From Oscillospiraceae bacterium (GTDB taxonomy: Bacteria > Bacillota > Clostridia > Oscillospirales > Ruminococcaceae): a DNA stretch of 63,275 bases. The stretch is taken from NCBI GenBank assembly GCA_015067185.1, contig SVMZ01000014.1, positions 1 through 63,275 on the forward strand. The letters are read 5' to 3'. The notes under the pieces are model-generated. The model worked only from the letters and a program-made list of their open reading frames with translations, was not told the DNA's origin and made no database searches. Of the stretch, positions 1-8,148 are shown piece by piece. Position numbers and translations under genes: made by a program. Within the stretch, counting starts at the first letter, position 1. Each line of letters starts with the position of its first letter.

Positions 1-140
1 TTTCTGTATTATTATATCTCATTCCAACCCCTAATTCAATATTCTCTCCTATCAAAAATAAAATTTTCTGTTTCCCGTGTTTCCTATATATACTGCTTCT
101 ATTCTCATCTCTTTAAGCCTCTTACATCCAATCCAAAACA

Positions 141-190
141 GGGATAGGACTTTTTTGTGACACTTTTCCCACACAAAAAAGTCCTATCCC
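141..190. repeat. Perfect 19-bp inverted repeat (12-nt spacer)
   Basis: GGGATAGGACTTTTTTGTG at 141-159 is the exact reverse complement of positions 172-190, separated by 12 nt. Folded as RNA on the plus strand it would be a very stable hairpin followed by a weakly T-rich tail, so it may terminate whatever lies upstream of the window. The same 19-bp unit occurs again at 238-256, which a plain terminator does not explain. Confidence 0.85.
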
Positions 191-237
191 TATTATTTTC
201 CATCGATTATCCCAATATCTTCTTTTGAAAGGCTTTA

Positions 238-256
238 CACAAAAAAGTCCTATCCC
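238..256 (+). repeat. Third copy of the 19-bp unit
   Basis: CACAAAAAAGTCCTATCCC here is identical to 172-190 and in the same orientation, with starts 66 bp apart. It sits about 200 bp ahead of the ABC permease gene, a position compatible with an operator site. Confidence 0.8.
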
Positions 257-458
257 CTCACAAATTTTTACTATTGCGTTCTCATTCTAACTTTATTACA
301 ATAAAAACACGACATACACAATCCATACTTTTCGTGGTATTTGTATAAATAGTTACAAACATCCACTTTTTTCGTATCGGATTCACAACGATTCATCATT
401 TCATCTCACTTATATTTGAAAATGGTTTCGTTGCAATTTAAAAAAAGGGGTCAGATAT

Positions 459-1418
459 ATGGCAAAACGAAAAAATCCGTCAGCAAAAGGATTGACGGCA
501 CGGGACAATAGAGGTCTCGCGTTTAAAAAGTACTTCCGTGACTACTGGCAGCTTTACATTTTGGTTCTTCCTGCTGTTGTCTTTATTGCGATCTTCGCCT
601 ACTATCCTATGTATGGTGCCCAGATCGCTTTCCGGGATTATAACCCGAAAGCTGGCATTTGGGGCAGTGAATGGGTTGGTCTTTATCATTTCAAAAGATT
701 TGTTACTTCCAGTAACTTTTGGCCTCTGCTGAAAAACACCATTGGTATCAGTCTCTATTCTCTGATTGCCGGTTTCCCTGCACCCGTTCTTCTTGCCTTT
801 ATGCTCAATGAACTGCGTTCCAGCAAAATACGCAAAACCATTCAGATGATCACCTATGCACCGCACTTTATCTCCAGCGTTGCTGTCTGCGGCCTGATCA
901 TCCTCTTCCTTGAACGTGAAGCCGGCCTTTTTAACGTTATCCGCGGCATCTTCGGAGCAGAAGGCATTGACTTCCTCTCCGATCCCAAATACTTTAAAAC
1001 CATTTATGTTATTTCCGGTATCTGGCAGGGTACCGGCTGGGGTACTATTATATATCTCGCCGCACTCTCCGGTGTTGATACGCAGATCGTTGAGGCTTCC
1101 ATCATCGACGGTGCAAACAGGTTCCAGAAAATCTGGTACATAGACTTGCCGTCCATTCTTCCTACCATCGTTATTCTGCTCATCCTCAACTGCGGATCCA
1201 TCCTCAATGTCGGCGGCGACAAGATCCTTCTTCTCCAGAACGCACTGAATATGGACTCCTCCGACGTAATCTCCACTTATGTATACCGTCTCGGTATTCA
1301 AAACGCACAGTTCAGCTTTACCACAGCAATTGGCCTGTTCAACTCTATCGTCAACTTTATTCTGTTGACTCTTGTTAACAAGATTGCCAACTCTCTCACC
1401 GGCTCTTCCCTGTGGTAA
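459..1418 (+). CDS. Carbohydrate ABC transporter permease, LplB/YtcP type
   Basis: This is an inner-membrane permease of the MalF-like (CUT1) class, 319 residues. It has a first membrane helix at about residues 29-50 and further hydrophobic segments across the protein. The EAA loop that docks the ATPase begins near residue 212 (EASIIDGANRFQKIWYIDLP). The start follows AAAAGGGG by 8 nt. It is the first gene of a permease-permease-binding protein operon. No ATPase is encoded nearby, so the pair probably uses a shared MsmX-like ATPase elsewhere (family knowledge). The LplB/YtcP subgroup typically imports oligosaccharides such as uronate-containing glycans; the substrate here is not readable. Confidence 0.93.
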   Translation: MAKRKNPSAKGLTARDNRGLAFKKYFRDYWQLYILVLPAVVFIAIFAYYPMYGAQIAFRDYNPKAGIWGSEWVGLYHFKRFVTSSNFWPLLKNTIGISLYSLIAGFPAPVLLAFMLNELRSSKIRKTIQMITYAPHFISSVAVCGLIILFLEREAGLFNVIRGIFGAEGIDFLSDPKYFKTIYVISGIWQGTGWGTIIYLAALSGVDTQIVEASIIDGANRFQKIWYIDLPSILPTIVILLILNCGSILNVGGDKILLLQNALNMDSSDVISTYVYRLGIQNAQFSFTTAIGLFNSIVNFILLTLVNKIANSLTGSSLW

Positions 1419-1468
1419 TATAACCCCTTATGATTATGTCAAAATAAAACTATTTTAGGAGGATCGAT

Positions 1469-2380
1469 ATGAGATCTGAAAGACGGTCTTCATCAGATAA
1501 AGTTTTCGATACCGTAAACCTTATTCTGCTTGTCATTATCACTATTGTTACATTATATCCGCTTTATTTCACCGTTATCGCCTCCTTTAGTGACCCCTAC
1601 GAGGTTGCCAAAGGAAACGTCATCTTCTGGCTCAAAGGCTTTACAATTGAACCTTATACCAATGTCTTCATTAACGATGATATCTGGATTGGTTACAGAA
1701 ATACTATTTTCACTACGGTTATTACTGTTATTTACAACCTGGTTCTCACCATTCCCGCTGCCTATGTTATGTCCAGAAAGGGACTGAAGGGCAAGGGAAT
1801 CCTGATGGCATACTTTGTGTTCACCATGTATTTTGGCGGCGGTCTGATTCCTTCTTACCTGCTTATTAAACAGCTTGGACTGATGAATTCTCTCGGTGCT
1901 CTGATTATCCCCGCCGGTTTCAGCGTATATAATATGATCATCGCCCGCACCTTCTTCCAGTCCAACATGCCGGACGAGCTTTATGAGGCCGCCAAAATCG
2001 ATGGTTCCAGTGAATTCGGCATCTTTTTCAAAATCGCCCTCCCCCTTTCCGGGGCCATCATCGCCGTTATTTCCCTCTATGTTGCCGTTGCCGCATGGAA
2101 CTCCTGGTTCAATGTTCTGCTCTATATCACAGATAAAAATCTGTACACTCTGCAGTATGTTCTGCGTTCCATCCTGATTCAGAACCAGACACTGAATATT
2201 ATCAACACCGAGACAATGGAAAACACCGAGGCAGTTCAGGCTCTGATGAGACGTAAATACATGGCTGAGGGTATGAAATATTCTGTTATCTTCATCGCCA
2301 ACCTGCCGATGCTGATTGCCTATCCCTTCGTTCAGAAACACTTTGTCAAAGGTGTTATGATCGGTGCTCTCAAGGGTTGA
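1469..2380 (+). CDS. Carbohydrate ABC transporter permease, LplC type
   Basis: This is the second permease of the importer, 303 residues and MalG-like. It has a membrane helix at about residues 16-36 and the EAA loop near residue 173 (EAAKIDGSSEFGIFFKIALP). The C-terminal FVQKHFVKGVMIGALKG is the usual end of this family. It starts 50 bp after the first permease behind a good AGGAGG site and should be co-transcribed with it. The two permeases would form the heterodimeric channel served by the lipoprotein encoded next. Confidence 0.93.
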   Translation: MRSERRSSSDKVFDTVNLILLVIITIVTLYPLYFTVIASFSDPYEVAKGNVIFWLKGFTIEPYTNVFINDDIWIGYRNTIFTTVITVIYNLVLTIPAAYVMSRKGLKGKGILMAYFVFTMYFGGGLIPSYLLIKQLGLMNSLGALIIPAGFSVYNMIIARTFFQSNMPDELYEAAKIDGSSEFGIFFKIALPLSGAIIAVISLYVAVAAWNSWFNVLLYITDKNLYTLQYVLRSILIQNQTLNIINTETMENTEAVQALMRRKYMAEGMKYSVIFIANLPMLIAYPFVQKHFVKGVMIGALKG

Positions 2381-2479
2381 TCCCGCTTTCTTTTCGCACT
2401 TTTACGAAGAGGGTAAGGTTTGTGGTAGCCTGACTCTCTCCGGATTGTGATAAAAAATTTAAAAATGGAGGCAAAACAC

Positions 2480-4312
2480 ATGAAAAAACTGTTAGCCCTG
2501 CTTCTCGCTCTGACAATGATCATTGTCTGCTTCGCTGGCTGCGCTGACACTACCGATGACGGTTCTTCCAAGGATACCGACAAGAGCAGTGCCGCTGCTG
2601 ACGACAAAGACGATGAAAAAGACAGTGACGACGGCGATGCAGAAGACGGTCTTGTTGTAAGCAAAGACGGCTCTCTCCCCATCGTCAGCGAGAAAATCGA
2701 CACCATGACCATGACTTTGCTCGTTGGTCCCACCGATAAGGACCCCAACGAAATGTGGTTCTTCAACTACTATGATCAGCTCACCAATGTTGACTGGCAG
2801 ATCACTCCGATCCTCAACAGCGACTGGGGCGAAAAGAAGGCTGTTGTCATCGGTTCCGGCGACTACACCGACGTTTATTGGAGCACAGGCTGGACTACCG
2901 GCGATATCTACAACTATGGTTCTTCCGGTATTTTTATCGACCTCGCTCCTTACTATGACTATGCACCTGACTACAAAGCTGCCATGGATCTCGTTGAAGG
3001 TTCCTATCAGTATGTTACCACACCTGACGGTGCCAACTATTCCCTTGCCATGGTTAACCCCACCAACTGGTATGCTGCCAACGGCTTGACCCTCTGGATT
3101 GATTCCACCTGGCTGGCAAACCTCGGCTATGACTTCACAGACGATTATGTCATTACCACTGATGAGCTCTATGAAGTTCTCTCCGCATTTAAAACCGAAG
3201 ATGCTGACGGCGATGGCAATTCCGACAATGAAATCCCCATGACCGGTTCCTGGTCCACCGATGTCAACACCAACATCCGTTCCAAAATGCTCGCTGCTTT
3301 CGGGTTCAATACTCAGGGTCTTACCACCCAGAGCATTGGTCTTCTCGACGACAAGGTTGTATTTATACCCACCACCGAGCGCTATAAGGAATACCTCATT
3401 TACATGAACAAGCTCTACACCGAAGGCCTCATCGACGTTGATATCTTCTCTCAGGATGATACTCAGGTTAAAGCTAAGGGTGCTGAAAGCAACTGCGGTT
3501 CCTTCATCTACACTGTTCCCTTCCTCATGGATCCGGAGAACCATATGGACTACATCTCCCTCGCCATTGCTTATGACGAGAACACCGATCCTCTCTGCTG
3601 GCAGGCCTCTAAGGTAGCCCCCGGTGAATTTATCATTACCGACACCTGTGAATATCCCGAAATTGCCATGGCCTGGATCAACCTCTTCTACACCCCGGAA
3701 CATGCATTCAATATCATGTACGGTCCGACCATGACTATGGATCAGGATACCGGTGAGATCACCATGATCTCTGAGGATATCGTTGACACCGATCGCGGCG
3801 CTCCCGTCATCCTGGATGCCAACGGCAACTATGTCGGCGTTGACTCCTCCGAATGGCAGCCCAACTCCGAAGAGTGGACCCTGTGGGATTGGTATGCATA
3901 CGACAAGCCCGTTAACGGTGCTTATGGCTCTACCCTTGGTGAAGATTATATCTTCGATAACCTCTGGCCCGGCAGACCCAAGACCTATGATGAACAGTTT
4001 GCCAACAACGAGTGGAGAATTGAACAGGGCGATGCCAATGCAAACGAAGGTTGGTGGCGTATGAACTCCATGAGATCTGACTATAAGTGGATTGTCCATG
4101 GTTATCCCACTGTTTACTTCACCGATGAGCAGCAGACCTGGCTCGATGAGAACCAGACCATCCTTGAGGACTATGTCTATCAGATGGAAGCTAAGTTTAT
4201 CTCCGGTGCTGAAGACATCGCAGCAGGTTACGATGCATTCATCGCAGAGCTCGAAAAACTCGGCGCTGCTGAATACGAAAAGATCTTCATCGATGTTTAT
4301 CCCAAAGCATAA
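2480..4312 (+). CDS. Extracellular solute-binding lipoprotein of the sugar importer
   Basis: This 610-residue substrate-binding lipoprotein captures the sugar outside the cell. I chose ATG 2480 because GGAGG lies 8 nt upstream and the protein then begins with a classic lipoprotein signal (MKKLLALLLALTMII, lipobox FAGC, Cys21). An open frame extends upstream to 2447 but would bury the signal. Residues about 24-60 are an Asp/Ser-rich linker, as is common on the Gram-positive surface. The length and many Trp/Tyr residues match LplA-type binding proteins of LplBC systems. It is the last gene of the operon and is followed by a clear terminator. Confidence 0.92.
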   Translation: MKKLLALLLALTMIIVCFAGCADTTDDGSSKDTDKSSAAADDKDDEKDSDDGDAEDGLVVSKDGSLPIVSEKIDTMTMTLLVGPTDKDPNEMWFFNYYDQLTNVDWQITPILNSDWGEKKAVVIGSGDYTDVYWSTGWTTGDIYNYGSSGIFIDLAPYYDYAPDYKAAMDLVEGSYQYVTTPDGANYSLAMVNPTNWYAANGLTLWIDSTWLANLGYDFTDDYVITTDELYEVLSAFKTEDADGDGNSDNEIPMTGSWSTDVNTNIRSKMLAAFGFNTQGLTTQSIGLLDDKVVFIPTTERYKEYLIYMNKLYTEGLIDVDIFSQDDTQVKAKGAESNCGSFIYTVPFLMDPENHMDYISLAIAYDENTDPLCWQASKVAPGEFIITDTCEYPEIAMAWINLFYTPEHAFNIMYGPTMTMDQDTGEITMISEDIVDTDRGAPVILDANGNYVGVDSSEWQPNSEEWTLWDWYAYDKPVNGAYGSTLGEDYIFDNLWPGRPKTYDEQFANNEWRIEQGDANANEGWWRMNSMRSDYKWIVHGYPTVYFTDEQQTWLDENQTILEDYVYQMEAKFISGAEDIAAGYDAFIAELEKLGAAEYEKIFIDVYPKA

Positions 4313-4330
4313 CTGAAAAACACTTATAAA

Positions 4331-4360
4331 AAACAGGTCGGTTTATCCGGCCTGTTTTTT
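4331..4360 (+). terminator. Rho-independent terminator of the ABC importer operon
   Basis: The stem ACAGGTCGG / CCGGCCTGT (one G-U pair) with a TTTA loop is followed by six T, beginning about 20 bp after the binding-protein stop. Confidence 0.85.
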
Positions 4361-4399
4361 CTTCTCCTTTGTTTTCCAATTACTGCTCTCTGTTTTCTA

Positions 4400-4428
4400 T
4401 TGTCAAATCCCCCTCACCATGGTATAAT
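4400..4428 (+). promoter_or_regulatory. Sigma-A promoter ahead of the Smr/DUF3810 genes
   Basis: TTGTCA (4400-4405), 17-bp spacer, TATAAT (4423-4428). A transcript would start near 4435, leaving about 275 nt of leader before the Smr gene; that leader contains the doubtful small frame at 4488-4700. Confidence 0.75.
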
Positions 4429-4487
4429 TATATATATTGTTTCGAGTGGTACCGCTATTTTTGTTTATTCTTGATTGCAAAAACTCT

Positions 4488-4700
4488 ATGAAACACGCTG
4501 TTATTTTTCTTTGCCCAGTTCTCTATCCAATATTCTCTTTGTCGCCTTACATTCCCGGCTGCTCTGCCAGCCTTCCGACTCCTCTCAAAAATTCGGTTTG
4601 CTCCGGCGATCCCCCACTTGCCATCCGGATTTTCATCTGCGCCGGAGTTTTGATTTTTGCTCTTGTTCTCCGGACTGTCCTTTCCAAAAAGAAGAAATAG
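4488..4700 (+). CDS. Possible small membrane protein (doubtful)
   Basis: A frame of about 70 residues ends 10 bp before the Smr gene. Its C-terminus has a hydrophobic segment (IFICAGVLIFALVL) followed by SKKKK, which looks like a small single-pass protein. No good ribosome site precedes ATG 4488 and other starts in the frame are no better. It may simply be leader sequence. I recognise no family. Confidence 0.25.
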   Translation: MKHAVIFLCPVLYPIFSLSPYIPGCSASLPTPLKNSVCSGDPPLAIRIFICAGVLIFALVLRTVLSKKKK

Positions 4701-4710
4701 GGAGAAAACT

Positions 4711-5079
4711 ATGAACCGTGTTACCCTCCGCAGCTCCAAAAGAATCTATCTCATCAACCTTGAATTGGGCATGCCAACGGCCGATTCTGCCCTCAAACAG
4801 CTTTCGCAGGCGCTGCGCACTGCCAAAGCTGGCCGCTGTGTGGTTGTTAAAGTCATCCATGGCTACGGCTCTTCCGGAAAAGGCGGCTCCATTCGCTCTG
4901 CCGTTGCCAGAGAGCTGACTGCCCGCAAACAGGCAGGAACTATCCGCGAATGGGTACGCGGCGAAGATTTTTCTCCATTTGATCCCGCCTCTCGCCGTAT
5001 CATCGATGCCTGTCCGGAACTTTCCGAAGACCGCGATTTCACCAGAGCCAACCACGGCATCACGATTATCTTACTTTAA
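4711..5079 (+). CDS. Smr/MutS2-C domain protein
   Basis: This 122-residue protein resembles a stand-alone Smr domain. The central region IYLINLELGMPTADSALKQL and the VIHGYGSSGKGGSIR loop match the family's nuclease loop (HGxG). Smr domains nick or cut nucleic acids in mismatch-repair-like and ribosome-rescue settings, but the role of this small version is unknown. The usual LDLHG start is degenerate (INLELG), so catalytic competence is uncertain. The start is ATG 4711 after GGGAG. It lies 14 bp upstream of the DUF3810 gene and is probably co-transcribed with it. Confidence 0.75.
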   Translation: MNRVTLRSSKRIYLINLELGMPTADSALKQLSQALRTAKAGRCVVVKVIHGYGSSGKGGSIRSAVARELTARKQAGTIREWVRGEDFSPFDPASRRIIDACPELSEDRDFTRANHGITIILL

Positions 5080-5093
5080 AACAGAGGATTGCT

Positions 5094-6341
5094 ATGAAAA
5101 ACACCACCATCTTACTGCCGAAAACTGCAAACCAGCACCACACCCATTCTGCCAACCGCCGCCAAACTCAAAACAGGACCATCCGGCAAATCTTATTATC
5201 TTCTCTGCCCTGTCTGCTGCTTGCACCGCTGGGGCTGCTGCTCACATGGCTCTCTACCCTCAATGCCGAATTGACAGAAAAGCTGTGGTCCGCCTCTGTA
5301 TATCCTATTCTTGCACAGATTGTTACCGCTGTCACCGGACTGTTTCCTTTCTCTGTTGCAGAGACGGTAATTGTCTTTGGCAGCATTGCCCTTTTGCTCT
5401 CCCTTGTTCTGTTTCTTATCCGTCTCGTGCGCTGCAAAAATAAAGCACGTCCAGCAGAGGAAACAACGGAAGAATCCGCCCCCTCTGTACGCACCCTCCG
5501 TCTCCGCATGACTGTCCGGTTTATCTCTGTGCTGCTCTCCATTGTCTCTGTCGGCTATTTTCTGTTTGTACTGATGGGAGGCATCAACTACAACCGTCTC
5601 ACCTTTTCCCACTACAGCGGCCTTGAGGTACGGGAATCCTCTGTTGAAGAACTGGCCGCACTCTGTACGCATCTCGCCGAAAACACCAATGCCCTGCGGC
5701 AGCATGTCACTACAGACGAAAACGGTGTTTTCACCCTCTCGCAGAACATCTATAAAACCTCGGAACTTGCCGTAGATGCTTTCTCCGGTCTCTATCCCCG
5801 CTATCCTGTTTTAGAGGGACGATACAGCAAACCCAAGCCCGTCTTTTTCTCTGTTGCTATGTCCTATATTGACATTGCCGGTATTTTCATCCCCATGACT
5901 TCGGAATCCAATATCAATGTACATATGCCGGATTATCACATTCCTTTCACCATGTGCCATGAACAAACTCACCTGCGCGGCTTTATGCGCGAGGATGAAG
6001 CAAATTTCATTGCCTATCTTGCCTGCTGCACTTCCGGCAACATTGATTTCCAATACAGCGGTTCCCTTATTGCGCTCACCCACTCCATGAATGCTCTTTA
6101 CCGCGCCGATTATGATACCTTTGCAGAAATCTATGCCACCTATTGCGATGGCATCCGCGCCGACTATGCCGCCAACCGTGAATACTGGAAGCAGTTCGAA
6201 GGTCCCGTTGCCGAAACTGCTACCAAAATCAACGACAGCTATCTCAAAGCCAATAACCAAAGTGACGGTGTACAGAGTTACGGCCGCATGGTTGATCTGC
6301 TGCTTGCTGAATTCCGTCAAACACATCCACAGGCAAACTAA
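5094..6341 (+). CDS. DUF3810 membrane protein with a zinc-peptidase motif
   Basis: This 415-residue protein matches DUF3810. Hydrophobic segments lie at roughly 35-53, 85-108 and 140-163, followed by a large soluble domain. The domain carries HEQTH at residues 289-293 and a Glu at 302 in EDEAN, consistent with an HExxH zinc metallopeptidase; the motif is seen, the activity is inferred. It follows the Smr gene closely and ends with a strong terminator. The physiological substrate is unknown. Confidence 0.85.
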   Translation: MKNTTILLPKTANQHHTHSANRRQTQNRTIRQILLSSLPCLLLAPLGLLLTWLSTLNAELTEKLWSASVYPILAQIVTAVTGLFPFSVAETVIVFGSIALLLSLVLFLIRLVRCKNKARPAEETTEESAPSVRTLRLRMTVRFISVLLSIVSVGYFLFVLMGGINYNRLTFSHYSGLEVRESSVEELAALCTHLAENTNALRQHVTTDENGVFTLSQNIYKTSELAVDAFSGLYPRYPVLEGRYSKPKPVFFSVAMSYIDIAGIFIPMTSESNINVHMPDYHIPFTMCHEQTHLRGFMREDEANFIAYLACCTSGNIDFQYSGSLIALTHSMNALYRADYDTFAEIYATYCDGIRADYAANREYWKQFEGPVAETATKINDSYLKANNQSDGVQSYGRMVDLLLAEFRQTHPQAN

Positions 6342-6360
6342 AATCCTTTTAAATGACGAC

Positions 6361-6399
6361 AAAAGAGCCGATATCCATGGGGAAGATATCGGCTCTTTT
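6361..6399. terminator. Terminator after the DUF3810 gene
   Basis: A perfect 15-bp stem, AAAAGAGCCGATATC / GATATCGGCTCTTTT, with a 9-nt loop, just downstream of the stop. Confidence 0.88.
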
Positions 6400-6490
6400 G
6401 CTCTCATCAGTATTTATTATGACTCACAGTTGTTTTTTGTCATGCGAGGAGGTTATATCAATATAAAAATATACTATTTGTATTTTCCTC

Positions 6491-6519
6491 TTGACTTTTT
6501 ACTTTAATGATATTATAAT
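6491..6519 (+). promoter_or_regulatory. Sigma-A promoter of the LysR gene
   Basis: TTGACT (6491-6496), 17-bp spacer, TATAAT (6514-6519). The predicted leader is about 80 nt. Confidence 0.8.
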
Positions 6520-6607
6520 ATAAACTAATCTATATTTCAAATGTATAATATATATCGTAGATATGCTTTAATGACATATATAATTTTAATTCAGAAGGGT
6601 GATATTC

Positions 6608-7513
6608 TTGTACATCAGCTACGACAGTTACCGTGTTTTTTATCATGTTGCTAAACATAAAAGCTTTACACAAGCAGCAGAGGTGCTGCTGAACAACCAG
6701 CCCAATATAACACGGACCATCAAGAATCTGGAATCTCAGTTGGGCTGCACCCTTTTTATCCGTTCCAACCGCGGCGTTCAGCTCACACCGGAAGGTGAAA
6801 AACTCTATGCTCACATCCGCATCGCCTTTGAGCATATCAAAGCCGGGGAAGAGGAGCTTGCCCTTGACCGCAGTTTACACGGCGGCGTTATCACCATCGG
6901 TGTATGCTATGTGGCTGTCCATTGTTTCCTTCTGCCGGTTCTCAAACGTTTCCGCCAGCTCTATCCTGGCATTCGCCTTCGTCTCTCCAACGACTCTACT
7001 CCGCAGGCTCTCACCTCTCTCAAAAATTCTCTGGTAGATTTTGCAGTTGTCGTGTCCCCTTCTATCACCGACAAGGTTTTTAAAGAACGTCCACTCAAAA
7101 CCATAAGGGATGTTGCCATTTGCGGTTCCGCTTTCTCTGACCTTGCTGAAAAGTCTCTCTCCCTGCGGGAACTCTCTGATTATCCCCTCATCTCCCTTCC
7201 CTCCAGCACACAAACCCATGACTTTTACACCAAGCTGTTTTCCGATCACGGCATCCGCTTTGCTCCGGATATTGAGGCTACTACTGCAGCACAGATTCTT
7301 CCCATGGTAAAAAACGATCTTGGTATTGGTTTTGTCCCTGAGGATTTTATCCTGAACGAAACAGATCAGCGCAACTTCTTTGTGCTTGATTTGGAGGATA
7401 ACATTCCTTCGCGTACCATCACCCTTGTCAAACATACCGATCGTACACTTAGCATTGCCGCCAAGGAGTTGGAAAAGATGATTCTGGAGTTCTCGGATTC
7501 TCTCTCCAAATAA
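6608..7513 (+). CDS. LysR-family transcriptional regulator (TTG start)
   Basis: This 301-residue LysR regulator has an N-terminal winged HTH (SYRVFYHVAKHKSFTQAAEVLLNNQPNITRTIKNLE, about residues 6-43) and a C-terminal LysR substrate-binding domain. I place the start at TTG 6608, about 10 nt after AGAAGG. A GTG at 6599 overlaps that ribosome site and is less likely. It is transcribed alone, between two terminators. Its target is unclear; neither the DUF1508 gene nor the symporter is divergent from it. Confidence 0.92.
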   Translation: MYISYDSYRVFYHVAKHKSFTQAAEVLLNNQPNITRTIKNLESQLGCTLFIRSNRGVQLTPEGEKLYAHIRIAFEHIKAGEEELALDRSLHGGVITIGVCYVAVHCFLLPVLKRFRQLYPGIRLRLSNDSTPQALTSLKNSLVDFAVVVSPSITDKVFKERPLKTIRDVAICGSAFSDLAEKSLSLRELSDYPLISLPSSTQTHDFYTKLFSDHGIRFAPDIEATTAAQILPMVKNDLGIGFVPEDFILNETDQRNFFVLDLEDNIPSRTITLVKHTDRTLSIAAKELEKMILEFSDSLSK

Positions 7514-7545
7514 TAAATCTGCTGCATCAAAATATTTTTCAAAAC

Positions 7546-7579
7546 AAAAGCTCGTACCGATTACAGTACGAGCTTTTTT
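7546..7579. terminator. Bidirectional terminator between LysR and DUF1508 genes
   Basis: AAAAGCTCGTAC / GTACGAGCTTTT, a 12-bp perfect stem with T-runs on both strands, between convergent genes. Confidence 0.88.
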
Positions 7580-7600
7580 ATATGGTAGGATGATTTAAAA

Positions 7601-7969
7601 TTACTCAGCTTCCTCTACAGCAGCTTCGGGAGCATTTTTCTTTACACTCTCAATGCCGTTAAGACAACTGCTCTTGCTCTTATATCCTTCAGAAACGGCA
7701 ATGATCTCACCATTTTTAGCCTTGAGTCTGAATCTGTATTCACCGGCTTTGTCGGTATACATTTCAAATTTCGGATGTTTGACAGCTTCTACATTCTCAA
7801 CAGTCTGATCTTCAATCTCACCGATGCAGTTTACCTTTACACTGTTGACGCCATTCAGACAGGAGTCTTTGCTCTTATAAACCTCGGATGTAGCAATTAC
7901 TTCACCATTGCCTGCCTTAAGATCAAATTTAAAACCGGTTGCTGTTGTTTTTACCACGAATTTACCCAT
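7601..7969 (-). CDS. Duplicated DUF1508 (YegP-like) protein
   Basis: This 122-residue protein contains two tandem DUF1508 units, about residues 1-50 and 65-113. Both carry the pattern F.L.A.NGE.IA.SE.YKSK.SCLNGI.SVK. YegP-like proteins are small and widespread, and their function is not established. The tail is acidic (PEAAVEEAE). The start is well supported by GGAGG 6-7 nt before the ATG. It is monocistronic. Confidence 0.92.
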   Translation of the reverse strand: MGKFVVKTTATGFKFDLKAGNGEVIATSEVYKSKDSCLNGVNSVKVNCIGEIEDQTVENVEAVKHPKFEMYTDKAGEYRFRLKAKNGEIIAVSEGYKSKSSCLNGIESVKKNAPEAAVEEAE

Positions 7970-8098
7970 GACATACCCTCCTGATTTATTTGTAATAAAT
8001 TTTCTCGCACAACAATCTATGCTTTATTTTATTATATCATTTTTTTAAAATCATTTCAACTCTTATCTCTCGTTTTACATTCTTTATTTTTTACAGCA

Positions 8099-8130
8099 AA
8101 GCGGGTAAGCATTCTTCTGCTTACCCGCTT
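8099..8130 (-). terminator. Terminator of the sodium/solute symporter
   Basis: The stem AAGCGGGTAAGC / GCTTACCCGCTT (12 bp) lies about 20 bp past the symporter stop on the minus strand. The T-tract is interrupted. Confidence 0.75.
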
Positions 8131-8148
8131 CCTTGCAAGATTTTGCGC

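Larger units (their letters stand above)
1..458. other. Non-coding leader region with a 19-bp repeat family
   Basis: No convincing gene lies in this stretch. It contains three exact copies of a 19-bp A/T-then-G/C element, annotated separately, and is otherwise AT-rich. The ribosome site AAAAGGGG lies just before the first permease start. I could not pick a confident sigma-A promoter by eye, which would fit an activator-dependent sugar importer, but that is inference. Confidence 0.6.

Noticed and set aside
2492..4099. Minus-strand frame opposite the sugar-binding lipoprotein
   Set aside because: Shadow of a clear lipoprotein gene on the plus strand; no ribosome site.
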